A stretch of 64,000 nucleotides of DNA from Actinoplanes flavus (GCF_017592555.1 NZ_JAGFNS010000010.1:230407-294406), one strand, 5' to 3'. Positions 8,059 to 17,499 are shown, numbered from the stretch's first letter. Made by a program: numbers and translations. The notes: generated by a model not told the origin, from the sequence alone.

Positions 8059-8926
8059 CGACGATGCGCCCGAACGGCTGGTCGTGGTCGTGCTGCGGGG
8101 CCGGGGGAGGAGCACAGGTGAGATGGTCGCGGACGGCGACGAACTCGTGCGGGGCGAGCGACGCGGCGTCCGCGAACTCGGCGAGCGACGCGAATCCGCC
8201 CCGGGAGTCGCGGGCGGCCACGGCCCGCTCGGCCCGTTCGGGACCGACACCCGGCAGCATGGCGAGCTGCGCCACGGTGGCGTTGTTGACCTCCAGCCGC
8301 GCCGAAGAAGCGGGTGGCGCCGAAGGAACATCCGGCACGGGAGGAGCAGGCGGCGCGAAAGGAGACTGTGGCGCCATCGGGGCGTACGGCGCCGCATGCG
8401 CCTGCTGCGCCGCGGACGCCTGCGGGGGAGCGGCATACGGCTGGGGCGTCGACGGCTGGGCGCCGTAGTACTGGCTCGGCGGAGGCACGAGACCCTGCAC
8501 CTGGGGCGGAACCGGCCCGGGAGCCGGGACACCGGCCCACGGCGCGGCGGTCTGTTGCGCGTACCACGGCTGGTGGCCGGCCCGCCATTGCAACCACGAG
8601 CTGTTGATGACCAGCGCGTGGACCACCGAGATCATCCAGACGATCAGCAGCGCCACGACGGTGAGGTCGGAGGCCACCCCGTCCTTCGGCAGGGTCGGCC
8701 CGGTGAAGAACGCGGCGTTGGCGAGGACGCTGTAGACGATGCCGGCGATCGACCACGCATGGCGGCGCGCCCGGACACCGACATAGAGGAACCCGGCGGC
8801 GCTCAGGCAGCCGAAACTGAGGATCGGCAGAAGCACCCAGGCGCTGTGGCCGAGCCGCCACGAGAGCCGCGCCGGGCCTTGCGGCTTCGACGGTGGGAAA
8901 CCCTGGTCAGGCGGGGTCCACGTCAC
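8051..8926 (-). CDS. Membrane protein with C-terminal helix-hairpin-helix domain
   Basis: A 291-residue protein in three parts: four hydrophobic helices (about residues 25-115), a long proline/alanine/glutamine-rich linker (about 125-205), and a ComEA-like helix-hairpin-helix domain (about 210-270). The last contains VNNATVAQLAMLPGVGPERA and a second GGFASLAEF hairpin. Such domains bind DNA non-specifically or mediate protein contacts, but a membrane anchor with an HhH tail is unusual. It overlaps the DUF2997 gene by 20 bases and the radical SAM gene by 8, so all are made from one message. Which side of the membrane the HhH domain lies on is uncertain. Confidence 0.85.
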   Translation of the reverse strand: MTWTPPDQGFPPSKPQGPARLSWRLGHSAWVLLPILSFGCLSAAGFLYVGVRARRHAWSIAGIVYSVLANAAFFTGPTLPKDGVASDLTVVALLIVWMISVVHALVINSSWLQWRAGHQPWYAQQTAAPWAGVPAPGPVPPQVQGLVPPPSQYYGAQPSTPQPYAAPPQASAAQQAHAAPYAPMAPQSPFAPPAPPVPDVPSAPPASSARLEVNNATVAQLAMLPGVGPERAERAVAARDSRGGFASLAEFADAASLAPHEFVAVRDHLTCAPPPAPQHDHDQPFGRIVDV

Positions 8927-9122
8927 GGTTCACCTGCTGTTCCTGTGCTGTGTGGTGCTGGCGCGTGTAGTCGTCGGTGAAGGCGCTGGACTCTACCTTC
9001 CCGCCGATCAGGTCCTCGAGGACGGCGATGTAGTCGAGGCACCGGTCACCGAGGATGTCGAGGGTCTCGGCACTGACCGTGCCGTCGCCGTTGACGGTGA
9101 CGACGATCCGTGGCCTGCTCAT
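8907..9122 (-). CDS. DUF2997 family small protein
   Basis: A 71-residue acidic protein. The N-terminal half, IVVTVNGDGTVSAETLDILGDRCLDYIAVLEDLIGG in pattern, matches the DUF2997 layout: a beta-hairpin, one conserved cysteine, and a helix carrying a predicted LEDLIG-type end. Members are commonly encoded beside DUF1257 (Ycf35) and Ycf46-like ATPases in cyanobacteria and other bacteria; the biochemical role is unknown. It overlaps its neighbours on both sides, by 4 bases with the DUF1257 gene and 20 with the HhH gene. Confidence 0.85.
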   Translation of the reverse strand: MSRPRIVVTVNGDGTVSAETLDILGDRCLDYIAVLEDLIGGKVESSAFTDDYTRQHHTAQEQQVNRDVDPA

Positions 9123-9565
9123 GCCCGCTCCCGCTCCACCTCGAAGACCAGCTGGACGGCGCCGTCGGTGACCGACTCGGACTCCAGCCGGAGCCCGGCC
9201 GCCGGCGCCTGGTCGCGCAGCCGCTCCAGAACCGCCCGCTGCACCCGGCGACCGTAGGCCTCGTCGACCGCGGTGACCAGCTCGACCGCCCGCTCCTGCT
9301 GGACGCCGGTGAAGTGCGCGCCCCAGATGCCCTCGGTGTCGCGGGTGAACGTGGCGGACGCCTTCGTCCCACCCCAGACGGCGGTCAGCGTCTCGCCGGA
9401 CGTGACGACGGTGGCGCCGGTGTCGCGCAGCGCCTCGCCCAGCAGGGTGACGTCACGCATCCGGGTCCGGACGTCGCAGACGCCGTCGGACTGCCCGGCG
9501 GCCCGGGCCTGAATGGCGGCCGCGCCGGCCATCGCCAACGGGACCAGCAACAGTGACACGCTCAC
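9119..9565 (-). CDS. DUF1257 / Ycf35-like protein
   Basis: A 148-residue protein. After a short hydrophobic N-terminal segment (residues 2-18) comes a DUF1257-like body: VRTRMRDVTLLGEALRDTG, a small beta core, then a helix with DEAYGRRV and a C-terminal strand ending in VFEVERER. Ycf35 proteins usually start directly at the body, so the hydrophobic leader may anchor this one to the membrane, or the true start may be internal. It sits 35 bases after the AAA+ gene and overlaps the DUF2997 gene. The Ycf46-Ycf35-DUF2997 grouping is what supports the assignment; function is unknown. Confidence 0.8.
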   Translation of the reverse strand: MSVSLLLVPLAMAGAAAIQARAAGQSDGVCDVRTRMRDVTLLGEALRDTGATVVTSGETLTAVWGGTKASATFTRDTEGIWGAHFTGVQQERAVELVTAVDEAYGRRVQRAVLERLRDQAPAAGLRLESESVTDGAVQLVFEVERERA

Positions 9566-9600
9566 GAGAACCCCCCGTTCTTCGTTGGTGTGCGGACACC

Positions 9601-11196
9601 CTACCGTCCCGGTGCTCCGGGACGGTCGGTCAGATCCCAGTCATCGGTGCTGGTCGCGGACACGGCACGGTTGCGGGCCCAGGCGCGCAGACCGTCGATG
9701 CGCTCGGCCTGGGTCACGCTGAGCGGGACGATGCTCATCACGGCGCGCACCAGATCGTCGCGGCTCAATGGCCGGCGTTCGGAGAACGCGTCGAACAGGG
9801 CGACCGTGACGGCCTGCTCGATCTCGGCGCCGGAGTAGCCGGTGGTCAGCCCGGCCAGCTCGTCCAGCAGGTCGGCGCCGACCGGCAGCTCGCCCGCCAC
9901 CCGGGGATGGCGCAGCGCCCGCAGCAGGTGCACCCGCCACACATCCACCCGTTCCGCGCGGCTCGGCAGGTCGACGAAGAACGTCTCGTCGAACCGGCCC
10001 TTGCGCAACAACTCCGGTGGCAGCCCGTCGAAGTCGTTGGCGGTCGCGATCACGAACACCGGCCGGCTCTTCTCCTGCATCCAGGTGAGGAAGGTGCCGA
10101 AGACGCGGGCGCCGGTGCCGGAGTCGCCGGTCCCGCCGGCGAAACCCTTCTCGATCTCGTCGACCCACAGCACGCACGGGGCGACGGCCTCGGCGATCCG
10201 CAGCGCGGTCCGCATGTTGTGCTCGCTGGACCCGACCAGCCCGGAGAACACCCGGCCGATGTCGAAGCGCAGCAGCGGCAGGCCCCACACCGTCGACATG
10301 GCCTTGGCGGTGAGCGACTTGCCGCACCCCGGCACGCCGGTGATCAGGACGCCGCGTGGGGCGGGCAGGCCGTACTCGGCGGCCTCGGGCAGCCACGAGC
10401 CGTTGCGTTTGACCAGCCAGGACTTGAGGTTGCCGAGCCCGCCGACGTCGTCGAGCACGGTGCCGGCGGTGATGAACTCCAGAACTCCCGACTTCCGGAC
10501 GGTCTGGCGTTTCTCGTCGTGGACGATGTCGACGTCGCCGACGTCCAGCACCGCGTCGTCGGCCATCGCCCGGGCGTACGCGTTCTCCGCCTCCTGCATG
10601 GTGAGCCCGGCCGCCGCCGCGACGAACCGCTCCCGCCCCGTCTCGTCGAGATCCACCCGCAGCCGGCCGCTCGCGCTGTTGGCGCGGATCATCGCGTCCA
10701 GCAGCGCGCCCCGCTCGGCCTCGCCCGGCAGCGGGAAGTCGACGATGGTGATGTCCTTGGCCAGCTCGGCGGGCAGGCTCAGCACCGGCGACAGCAGCAC
10801 CAGCGTCCGGGGGTGCCGCCCGGTCCGGAAGGCGTGCGCGATGTCCCGCAGCATGCGCACCACCTCCATGTTCTGCGGGTACTGCCCGTCCACGGTGAGC
10901 GGGTGCAGATCACGCAGGACGAACACGCCCGGTTCGTCGAGCCGGTGCACGATCTTGAGCGCGTCCATGACCCGCCCGGTGTTCGAGCGGACCTCCCCGT
11001 CCGGCTGGATCAGCCCGCCGGTGATCGTCCACGACCAGACCGGGCGGGGCACCCGCACCAGTTCCGGGTTTCCGGCGATCAGCGAGATCTTGTGCAGGGC
11101 GCGCTGTTCCTCGTGGGTCTCCAGGTAGAGCACCGGGAACCGGGCCTTGAGCAGCTGCGCGAACGTCTCCGGGAACGACCTCGTCACCGTGCTCAT
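9601..11196 (-). CDS. Ycf46-like AAA+ ATPase
   Basis: A 531-residue ATPase. Residues 1-240 are the Ycf46-type N-terminal region, including YLETHEEQRAL and the FVLRDLHPL strand. The C-terminal half is a classical AAA domain: Walker A GVPGCGKS at 287-294, Walker B CVLWVDEIEK at 341-350, sensor ATAND at 384-388, and arginine finger in LLRKGRFDE near 397-405. The ATG at 11196 is used; an upstream in-frame start would add 25 unrelated residues. It opens a five-gene operon with DUF1257, DUF2997, HhH-membrane and radical SAM proteins. It probably acts as a remodelling motor for a partner in the operon, an inference from the AAA class. Confidence 0.9.
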   Translation of the reverse strand: MSTVTRSFPETFAQLLKARFPVLYLETHEEQRALHKISLIAGNPELVRVPRPVWSWTITGGLIQPDGEVRSNTGRVMDALKIVHRLDEPGVFVLRDLHPLTVDGQYPQNMEVVRMLRDIAHAFRTGRHPRTLVLLSPVLSLPAELAKDITIVDFPLPGEAERGALLDAMIRANSASGRLRVDLDETGRERFVAAAAGLTMQEAENAYARAMADDAVLDVGDVDIVHDEKRQTVRKSGVLEFITAGTVLDDVGGLGNLKSWLVKRNGSWLPEAAEYGLPAPRGVLITGVPGCGKSLTAKAMSTVWGLPLLRFDIGRVFSGLVGSSEHNMRTALRIAEAVAPCVLWVDEIEKGFAGGTGDSGTGARVFGTFLTWMQEKSRPVFVIATANDFDGLPPELLRKGRFDETFFVDLPSRAERVDVWRVHLLRALRHPRVAGELPVGADLLDELAGLTTGYSGAEIEQAVTVALFDAFSERRPLSRDDLVRAVMSIVPLSVTQAERIDGLRAWARNRAVSATSTDDWDLTDRPGAPGR

Positions 11197-11267
11197 GTCA
11201 GACCCGCCTTGCCGGGGTGGACCGGGCATGCCGGAACCGATGGCCTTCCGTGACCACCCGCGGCGAC

Positions 11268-11999
11268 TCAACGACCGCTGACACCGGACCTCCTAGCCTG
11301 CCGCAGGATCAGGGCGATGTCGGCGCCCCAGCCGTCGAGGACGTCGCCGTGGCCCCGGGCGCGGGCCAGGTCGGCGACCGCCGGGAAGAGGCTCAGCGCG
11401 CGGCCGGGCAGCCGCCCCGGTTCCAGAGCGGCGTTCCACCGGCCCGGCAGCGGGTGGGTGGCCAGCTCCCAGGTCAGGTACTTGTTGTACGGCCGCAACC
11501 GTCCGTGCAGCGCGAACACCGTCGACAGCAGCCACGGCACGCTCTCCAGCTCGTCCAGCAGGCCGGCCGCCGCCGCGCCGTCGCGGTGGCTCTTCACCGC
11601 CCGGTAGAGCTGGTTCACATACGCGTCCAGGAAGTCGCGTGACCAGGTGCGGGCCTCCGCGTCGGTGGGGGTGGCCTGCCGCTCGACCAGGTCGGCGATG
11701 CCGCCGCCGAGCCGGTCGAGCAGGACCCGGGCGCCGCGGTAGCCGTAGCGTGGCCAGTGCATCGACGTGTCGGCCAGCGCCTCGACCGTGACGACCGCCT
11801 GGTCCAGCTCGGACGACCGCACCCGCTGCCACCGGGCCAGCGCCGGGCCGGCCACCACGACGGTGACGTCACAGTCGGAGTGGGCGGTGACCATGCCGCG
11901 GGCGTGCGACCCGGTCAGCACCACCCCGCGCACGCCGGCGTCGGCCTCCGCCTCGGCCAGCAGCCGGTCCAGCACCGCACTCCGCTTCATGTCCGCCAT
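11268..11999 (-). CDS. Nucleotidyltransferase-domain protein
   Basis: A 243-residue protein of the DNA polymerase beta-like nucleotidyltransferase superfamily. The catalytic signature VLTGSHARGMVTAHSDCDV, with GSxxxG and the DxD-type metal ligands at about residues 27-46, is clear. The rest is helical and resembles the aminoglycoside-type or uncharacterised stand-alone NTase proteins; no kinase or HEPN partner gene is adjacent. It ends 71 bases upstream of the Ycf46 operon on the same strand, so read-through into it is possible. The substrate is unknown. An alternative ATG lies three codons downstream. Confidence 0.85.
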   Translation of the reverse strand: MADMKRSAVLDRLLAEAEADAGVRGVVLTGSHARGMVTAHSDCDVTVVVAGPALARWQRVRSSELDQAVVTVEALADTSMHWPRYGYRGARVLLDRLGGGIADLVERQATPTDAEARTWSRDFLDAYVNQLYRAVKSHRDGAAAAGLLDELESVPWLLSTVFALHGRLRPYNKYLTWELATHPLPGRWNAALEPGRLPGRALSLFPAVADLARARGHGDVLDGWGADIALILRQARRSGVSGR

Positions 12000-12030
12000 C
12001 CTGGCACGCCCCTACGACACTTCTCCGGCG

Positions 12031-13581
12031 TCAACTGGCGGTGCCGGTGCCGCGGATCGGCTGGGTGGCGGGGGCGGTGCGCTGGAGGACGATGATGCGG
12101 CCGCCGTTGTAGACCTGGCGGAAGCCCATCTGGTCGAGCTGTTTCATGATCTGGGGGATCTCGGTGCGGCCGATCGGGCAGCTCGGGTTCCAGGTGTCGA
12201 CGACGGCCCAGTCGCCCTTGTCGACGTTCGAGCCGATCAGGGTGACCTCGTTGGTGGGCAGCAGCGGGATCAGCAGGTTGTTGGTGGCCCGGACGGTGAC
12301 GCCCTCGGGGATGCGCTCGAGGGCGTCGGTGGCCTCGCCGACCACGGTGGCGTTGTTGAAGGGAGCCGCCGTCCCCTCGTACCAGTCGACGATCTTGTGA
12401 TCTCGAAGGTCCTGGACGGCGAAGAAGATGAACACCGGCGCGGCGATGGCGGCCATCACGGTCGCGGTGCGGAACTGGTACCAGGGCCGTTTCGGTTCCT
12501 CGACGGGCGCGCTGCGGGGCGCCATCGCGAGATCCGGGTCGGGGCCCAGGCCGCGGGCCCGGTCGACGAGGCTGCCGATCCGGCGGAAGCCGTCGGCCAC
12601 CGCGGCGAACATGATCGGGATGAGCGGCATGTCGTAGTAGAGCTCGGAGGACCACTGGGTGTCGCGCGACGACAGCATCCGGCTCAGCATCACCGGCGCG
12701 ATCATCAGGATCAGCGGGGAGGCGAGCGCCGCGAACCCGACCGGGATGAACAGTTGCTCCCAGGTGGTGAGCTTGGCGGGCTGGTCGGTCATCAGGTTCA
12801 GGATCTCGAGCGGGTGCGTGATCATGTACGGGATGCCGGCGAAGATCCCGTCCGCGTGCAGGCTCGCCTGGTAGTCCTTGGCGTAGGTGAAGCCGCCCGG
12901 GTTCAGGTTCGGGATGATGAACTTGAGGGTCACCAGGAACCACGAGGCGCCCCAGGCGATCAGGAACCCGCCGTGCTTCCACCGCCGGTTGAGCAGCGCG
13001 TAGAGGCCGAGCATGGCGCACAGCAGGCCGCCGTCCTCCTTGACCGTGACCAGCGCCGCGAACAGGATCGTCGCCTGGGTCCACTTCCCGGCGAGCATCC
13101 GCTCCAGGCCCCAGGCCAGGAACAACGCGCCGAACATCACCTCGTGCACCGGGAAGGCGACGGTGCCGAAGACGGCATGACTGCACAGGTACGCGATGAG
13201 CATCCCAGTGCCGACCGCGATGCCGTGGCGGCGGCGGAAGATGTGGTAGATCGGGATGCCGGACAGGCAGATCAGGACGATCTGGGCGTACACCAGGGTG
13301 ATCGCCGAGTCGTGGATCCACACCAGCGGCGCGAGCAGGGCGAAGGCCGGTGAGAAGTGGTCGCCGAGCTGCACGTACCCCTTGATCGGCACCATCGGCC
13401 AGCCGTCGTTCGCCCAGCCCTGTACGGCCTGGTAGAAGATGCCGAGGTCGCACGCGCCGACGGTGAGGGCGTCGTACTGAGCCTGGGCCCACCGGGCGAA
13501 CAGATAGATCGCCACCCCGACGATCCACCCGCAGGGGGACAGGAGCGTCCGGATCGCGGCATCCCGCACTCTGATCAGCAC
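12031..13581 (-). CDS. DUF2079 membrane protein (GT-C-like)
   Basis: A 516-residue polytopic membrane protein with about ten hydrophobic helices in the first 420 residues and a soluble C-terminal part. The N-terminal loop with ACDLGIFYQAVQGWAN and GDHFSP, followed by HDSAITLVYAQ, is the DUF2079 pattern. These proteins resemble GT-C glycosyltransferases that use polyprenyl-linked sugars, with the acidic D in the first loop as candidate catalytic residue. Substrate and product are unknown. It is divergently transcribed from the DUF2203 gene across 74 bases. Confidence 0.86.
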   Translation of the reverse strand: MLIRVRDAAIRTLLSPCGWIVGVAIYLFARWAQAQYDALTVGACDLGIFYQAVQGWANDGWPMVPIKGYVQLGDHFSPAFALLAPLVWIHDSAITLVYAQIVLICLSGIPIYHIFRRRHGIAVGTGMLIAYLCSHAVFGTVAFPVHEVMFGALFLAWGLERMLAGKWTQATILFAALVTVKEDGGLLCAMLGLYALLNRRWKHGGFLIAWGASWFLVTLKFIIPNLNPGGFTYAKDYQASLHADGIFAGIPYMITHPLEILNLMTDQPAKLTTWEQLFIPVGFAALASPLILMIAPVMLSRMLSSRDTQWSSELYYDMPLIPIMFAAVADGFRRIGSLVDRARGLGPDPDLAMAPRSAPVEEPKRPWYQFRTATVMAAIAAPVFIFFAVQDLRDHKIVDWYEGTAAPFNNATVVGEATDALERIPEGVTVRATNNLLIPLLPTNEVTLIGSNVDKGDWAVVDTWNPSCPIGRTEIPQIMKQLDQMGFRQVYNGGRIIVLQRTAPATQPIRGTGTAS

Positions 13582-13655
13582 GGATGCACAACCTAGTAGA
13601 TCTCCTCGGCGGGTGTTCGCCGAGCCGTTCCCCCCTGGGTGACAGACTCTGCGGT

Positions 13656-14030
13656 ATGGGGTTGTTCACGGTGGCGGAAGCACGTACCGAACTGGCCCGG
13701 CTGCGCCCGGTCCTCGACGAGGTCATCACCCTGCGCGCCGACATGGTGGAACTCTCCGCCGCCCTGGTCCCCGGCGGGGAGCCGACCAGCCTGGGCGGGC
13801 TGCCGGAGCGCAAGGCCGCCGAGGCCCGCCTCAACGAACTGATGACCGAGATCCAGGAGACCGGCGCCGAACTCAAGGGCGTGGCCCCGCTGCTGGTCGA
13901 CTTCCCGGCCGACCTGGACGGCGTCCCGGTTCTGCTGTGCTGGCTCGAAGGCGACGCCGACATCACCTGGTACCACCGCGCCGACCTCGGCTTCGCCGGC
14001 CGCCGCCCGCTCCCGGACGACGCCGCCTGA
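13656..14030 (+). CDS. DUF2203 family protein
   Basis: A 124-residue cytoplasmic protein: an N-terminal coiled-coil helical pair (FTVAEARTELARLRPVLDEV to the AEARLNELMTEIQETG segment) and a short C-terminal beta part with LVDFPADLDG, LLCWLEGD and FAGRRPLP. These are hallmark segments of the DUF2203 family of widely distributed small proteins of unknown function. The ATG at 13656 gives the family's usual N terminus; upstream frame extension has no support. It stands alone between a divergent and a convergent neighbour. Confidence 0.88.
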   Translation: MGLFTVAEARTELARLRPVLDEVITLRADMVELSAALVPGGEPTSLGGLPERKAAEARLNELMTEIQETGAELKGVAPLLVDFPADLDGVPVLLCWLEGDADITWYHRADLGFAGRRPLPDDAA

Positions 14031-14056
14031 GACAGCGTGGCAGGGCGGGTGCCGGT

Positions 14057-17000
14057 TCAGCCGTTCTCGGGCAGCCCGGCGATCCGCTTCAGTCGCGCGC
14101 GAACGATCGCCGCCTTCTCCTCCTCGCCGAGCTTGGCCAGGACATCGGCGAACACCAGTCCGGCCCGGAACCACAATGCCTCGAACTCGTCCGGGTTCCG
14201 TGCCGCCAAGGGCTGGTAGATCCGCAGCGATTCGATCACGCAGCTCAATGCCTGGCGTAGATTCGCCTGCGCCGTCGCGCAGAGGCCCGCGTACGTCATC
14301 AACGATTTCGCGAGATCGGCGAGGTGGGCCTCGGGATTCCGCCGTGCCAGCCCGCGGATGATGCCGGTCGCCTCGTCCGTCACGGCGATCGCCCCGGCCC
14401 AGTCGCCCTGGTCGCCGAGCCGCTGGCCGAGGACGTGCAACGCGGTCGTGAGCAGCGGTGAGTGGGCACCGGGGTGGTCGGCGGCCAACCGCCGGGAGAT
14501 CGCGGTGGCCTCTCGCGCCGTTGCCAGGGCCGATCGGCGCAGACCGATCCGGACCTGTGCGTTGCTGAGGTTGCACAACGAGTGCGCGAGGTCGGGGAGA
14601 TGCGGCACGGGATTCGCGGTGACCAGGTCACGGTGGATCGCCGCGGCTTCCCGCGCCGCCGCCAGCGATTCCTCCACGTGATCCGCCTCCAGGTACTGGA
14701 CGCTGAGATTGCTCAGCGACACGGCCAGAGCCTGGCGGTGGACGGCCGGATGGCTGTCGGCGAGACGCCGCCGAATGACGGTCGATTCCTCGAGCATCGT
14801 GATCGCTCGTTCGCGATCGCCCAGGCGCGAGAGGAACAGCCCCAGGTTGGCCAGCGATGCTGCCAGGCCGGGAAGGTGTGCGCCGGGGCGGACCTCGGCC
14901 AGGCGCCGCCGGATGGCCAGCGCCTCCTCGGCCGCCACCACCGCCTCGTCGGACCGGCCCTGAGCCGCGAGATGTGCCCCCAGATTGTTGAGCGAGAGCG
15001 CCAGCGGTTCGTGGTAGACGCCGGGGTTGTCGTCGGCGAGCCGTCGGTAGATCTCCGCCGCCTCACGTGACAGGGAAACGGCCCGCTCCCGGTCGCCGAG
15101 CGCGAAGAGCGTGCTGCCGAGGTTGGTGAGGCACAGGGCGAGGTGGGGCAGATGGGTCGCCGGGTGGATGGTGGCCAGCTCGCGGGCGAGTGCCGTGGCC
15201 GTCTCCGCCGGTGACACCGCCTCCGCCGCACGGCCCAGACGGGACAGGCGGTTGCCGAGATTGTTCATCGACATGGCGAGGTCGGAGAGGTAGGTGCCGG
15301 GGTCGTCGTCGGCGAGCCGGCGGTAGACCGAGACGGCTTCCTCCGTCGCGGCGAGAGCCTTCTCGGGGAGGCCCACCTCGGTCAGGCGATTACCGAGGAC
15401 ATCCAGTGCGGCGGCCAGGTCGGGCAGGCGGGTGCCGGCCTCGGCGGAGGCGAGACCACGGAAGATGGCGACGCCGTCCTCCGCCGCGGTGAGGGCCTCT
15501 GCCGGGCGGCCCAGCCGCGCCATCTGGTTGCTGAGATTGACCAGTGAGCCCCCGAGATCGGCCGCGTGTCGCGCCGGGTTCTCCTCGGCGAGGCGGCGAT
15601 ACCCGGCGGCGGCCTGCTCCGCGGCGGCCAGGGCCTCGTCGTGCCGCCCGGCGTTGTCCAGTCGCCACGAGTGTTCGGCGTGGAGGGCGGCACGTGCCGA
15701 GGGATCGTCGGTGTGGGCGAGGCGGTGGCGGGTCAGGTGGCTGCTGATCGAGGCGGCGGCGAGATCGAAGTCGATGTGCCGGTCGAGTGGCAGATGCGGC
15801 TCGAGGGCCTCGAGGACGGACACGTCGATCGTGGGGATCGACACGAGGCGGGCCAGGGTGGCGCCGCCGGTGGAAGTGATCAGCTCGGGATGACGGCGTA
15901 CGAGGGGGTACAGCACTTCCTCGGCGAGGTGCGGCCACCGGTGAGCCGCTTCCGTCAATGTGCTGATCATGCTGTCGACCCGTCCGGTCGCATCCCCGCC
16001 TTCCAGGAGGGCGCCGGGGGCGGTCAGGGTCCAGTCGTCGGTGAGAAGGCCGAGGTCGTCGTCGAGATGGTGGCCGGGTGTGGACAGGGCCAGGAAGTCC
16101 TCGGCAAGACGGTCCGGTAGCAGTGGTTCCAGGACGGTGCGATGGTCGGCCGGGGGATAGCAGATCCGGTGGTCGTCGATGAGCTGGTCGGCGGCGGAGG
16201 GGTTGCCGGCCAGGGCGAGCTGGACGAGGGCCTGCCGGGCGTCGGGGCGGGGGAGCGGCCCGGTCAGGACGGCGACGTAGGTGGTGCGCTGCATGACGGT
16301 GGGCGCGGTGGTCGGCGGGCTTTCGCGTCGGGCGTGCAATTCCTGCCAGTGGGCCTGTTCGCGGCCGAGCAGGTAGGCCGAGACGGCGTGCGGGTGGGTG
16401 GGCGGCTCGCTGCCGTGGCGGTGAGCGTCGACGGCCGCCAAGGCGGCCATGTGCACGGCCAGGACCTGCGCGAATCCGGAACCGGTCAGATCGGGGGCGG
16501 GCCACGGGCCGGGGTACGAAGGATGCAGCGCCCTACCGAAGTGGGCCGCGGCCGTGGTGAACAGGGCGAGGCGGTCGTCGTCACTGTCGGCCGCCAGGGC
16601 CGGGAGCGCGGTCGAGGAGGTTTCGGCGCCGTCGGACTCGGCCTGTCTGGCGACCGCCTGCCACCAGTGGCCGGAGGAGCGGGAGAGCAGCAGCACCCGT
16701 ACGGTGGTGCCGGCCCGGGCGTGGAGTTGCCCCAACTGGGTGAGCAGGGCCTGTAGCGCTGAGACGGGCCAGCGGTCGGCGTAGTCGACGACGGCCAGCA
16801 GGGCGCCGCCGGGCAGATCGACGCGGGAGCCGGGTACCGGTGTCGCGTGGTGGGTGACCGTCCACACCGTCCAGCCCGCCGCCGCGCACTGGTTCGCCAC
16901 CTCGGCGGCCAGACGGGTCTTGCCCTGGCCGCCGGCCGCGTGGATCAGGCGGGCCGCCACCGGATCGGGGCCGGAGATCCACGTGTCGAGGTCGTCGAGG

Positions 17001-17266
17001 GTGCGGGTGCGGCCGGTGAACGGCACGACCTGGTAGCGGGCCAGCAGCAGCCGGCTCGGCTGGGCGCGGGCCCGGTCGGGGGTGAGTTCGGCGGCGCCGA
17101 CGGTGGCGGGCGTGACCCGGTACGGCCGTGGGGACGGGCTGACCGTGACATCGCCGCCGACGTCCGCGATCTGGACGACGTCGCCGAAGACGACGCTGCC
17201 GGTCACCACCTGGCCGGACGATCGCGGTCGCCATCGACGGAGCATGCCGCTCATTGTGGACCCCAC
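14057..17266 (-). CDS. STAND-type NTPase with TPR array
   Basis: A 1,069-residue signalling ATPase. Residues 15-45 hold a short glycine/valine-rich segment (GQVVTGSVVFGDVVQI) of the kind seen at the N terminus of many actinobacterial STAND proteins. The NTPase module has Walker A GGQGKTRL at 112-119 and Walker B LLAVVDYAD at 156-164. From about 520 to 1,045 there are some ten TPR-like units of about 45-50 residues with repeated RRLAxxxPxxHLxxLAxSLxNL pattern. Such proteins are ligand-sensing switches whose effector is often separate; no obvious effector domain or partner gene is seen. It is convergent with the DUF2203 gene. A conflict or sensing role is an inference from architecture. Confidence 0.87.
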   Translation of the reverse strand: MGSTMSGMLRRWRPRSSGQVVTGSVVFGDVVQIADVGGDVTVSPSPRPYRVTPATVGAAELTPDRARAQPSRLLLARYQVVPFTGRTRTLDDLDTWISGPDPVAARLIHAAGGQGKTRLAAEVANQCAAAGWTVWTVTHHATPVPGSRVDLPGGALLAVVDYADRWPVSALQALLTQLGQLHARAGTTVRVLLLSRSSGHWWQAVARQAESDGAETSSTALPALAADSDDDRLALFTTAAAHFGRALHPSYPGPWPAPDLTGSGFAQVLAVHMAALAAVDAHRHGSEPPTHPHAVSAYLLGREQAHWQELHARRESPPTTAPTVMQRTTYVAVLTGPLPRPDARQALVQLALAGNPSAADQLIDDHRICYPPADHRTVLEPLLPDRLAEDFLALSTPGHHLDDDLGLLTDDWTLTAPGALLEGGDATGRVDSMISTLTEAAHRWPHLAEEVLYPLVRRHPELITSTGGATLARLVSIPTIDVSVLEALEPHLPLDRHIDFDLAAASISSHLTRHRLAHTDDPSARAALHAEHSWRLDNAGRHDEALAAAEQAAAGYRRLAEENPARHAADLGGSLVNLSNQMARLGRPAEALTAAEDGVAIFRGLASAEAGTRLPDLAAALDVLGNRLTEVGLPEKALAATEEAVSVYRRLADDDPGTYLSDLAMSMNNLGNRLSRLGRAAEAVSPAETATALARELATIHPATHLPHLALCLTNLGSTLFALGDRERAVSLSREAAEIYRRLADDNPGVYHEPLALSLNNLGAHLAAQGRSDEAVVAAEEALAIRRRLAEVRPGAHLPGLAASLANLGLFLSRLGDRERAITMLEESTVIRRRLADSHPAVHRQALAVSLSNLSVQYLEADHVEESLAAAREAAAIHRDLVTANPVPHLPDLAHSLCNLSNAQVRIGLRRSALATAREATAISRRLAADHPGAHSPLLTTALHVLGQRLGDQGDWAGAIAVTDEATGIIRGLARRNPEAHLADLAKSLMTYAGLCATAQANLRQALSCVIESLRIYQPLAARNPDEFEALWFRAGLVFADVLAKLGEEEKAAIVRARLKRIAGLPENG

Positions 17267-17499
17267 CGGTCCGAACGGAAGCCCGGCCCGGCAGCTCAGC
17301 CCGGCGGGCGCGGCACAGGCGGGAGTGGGCGGCGCCTCGCGGGGTGGCCACGGTTCTGGTCGCCGCTCGTACGAAATAGGAGGGAAGGTCTCGCTGCGCT
17401 CAGGGTGAGAGATAAGTGGGGGTTTTTGATTGACGCGGCACTTCGGTGCGATGAAGGGATGCCGGGGTTTTGCCGAGCTCCGGACCGCAAGGGGGCCGG

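Noticed and set aside
14057..17266. Assignment of the STAND protein to a named ternary conflict system
   Set aside because: No MoxR, vWA or effector gene lies beside it, and the N-terminal segment alone is too short to decide.
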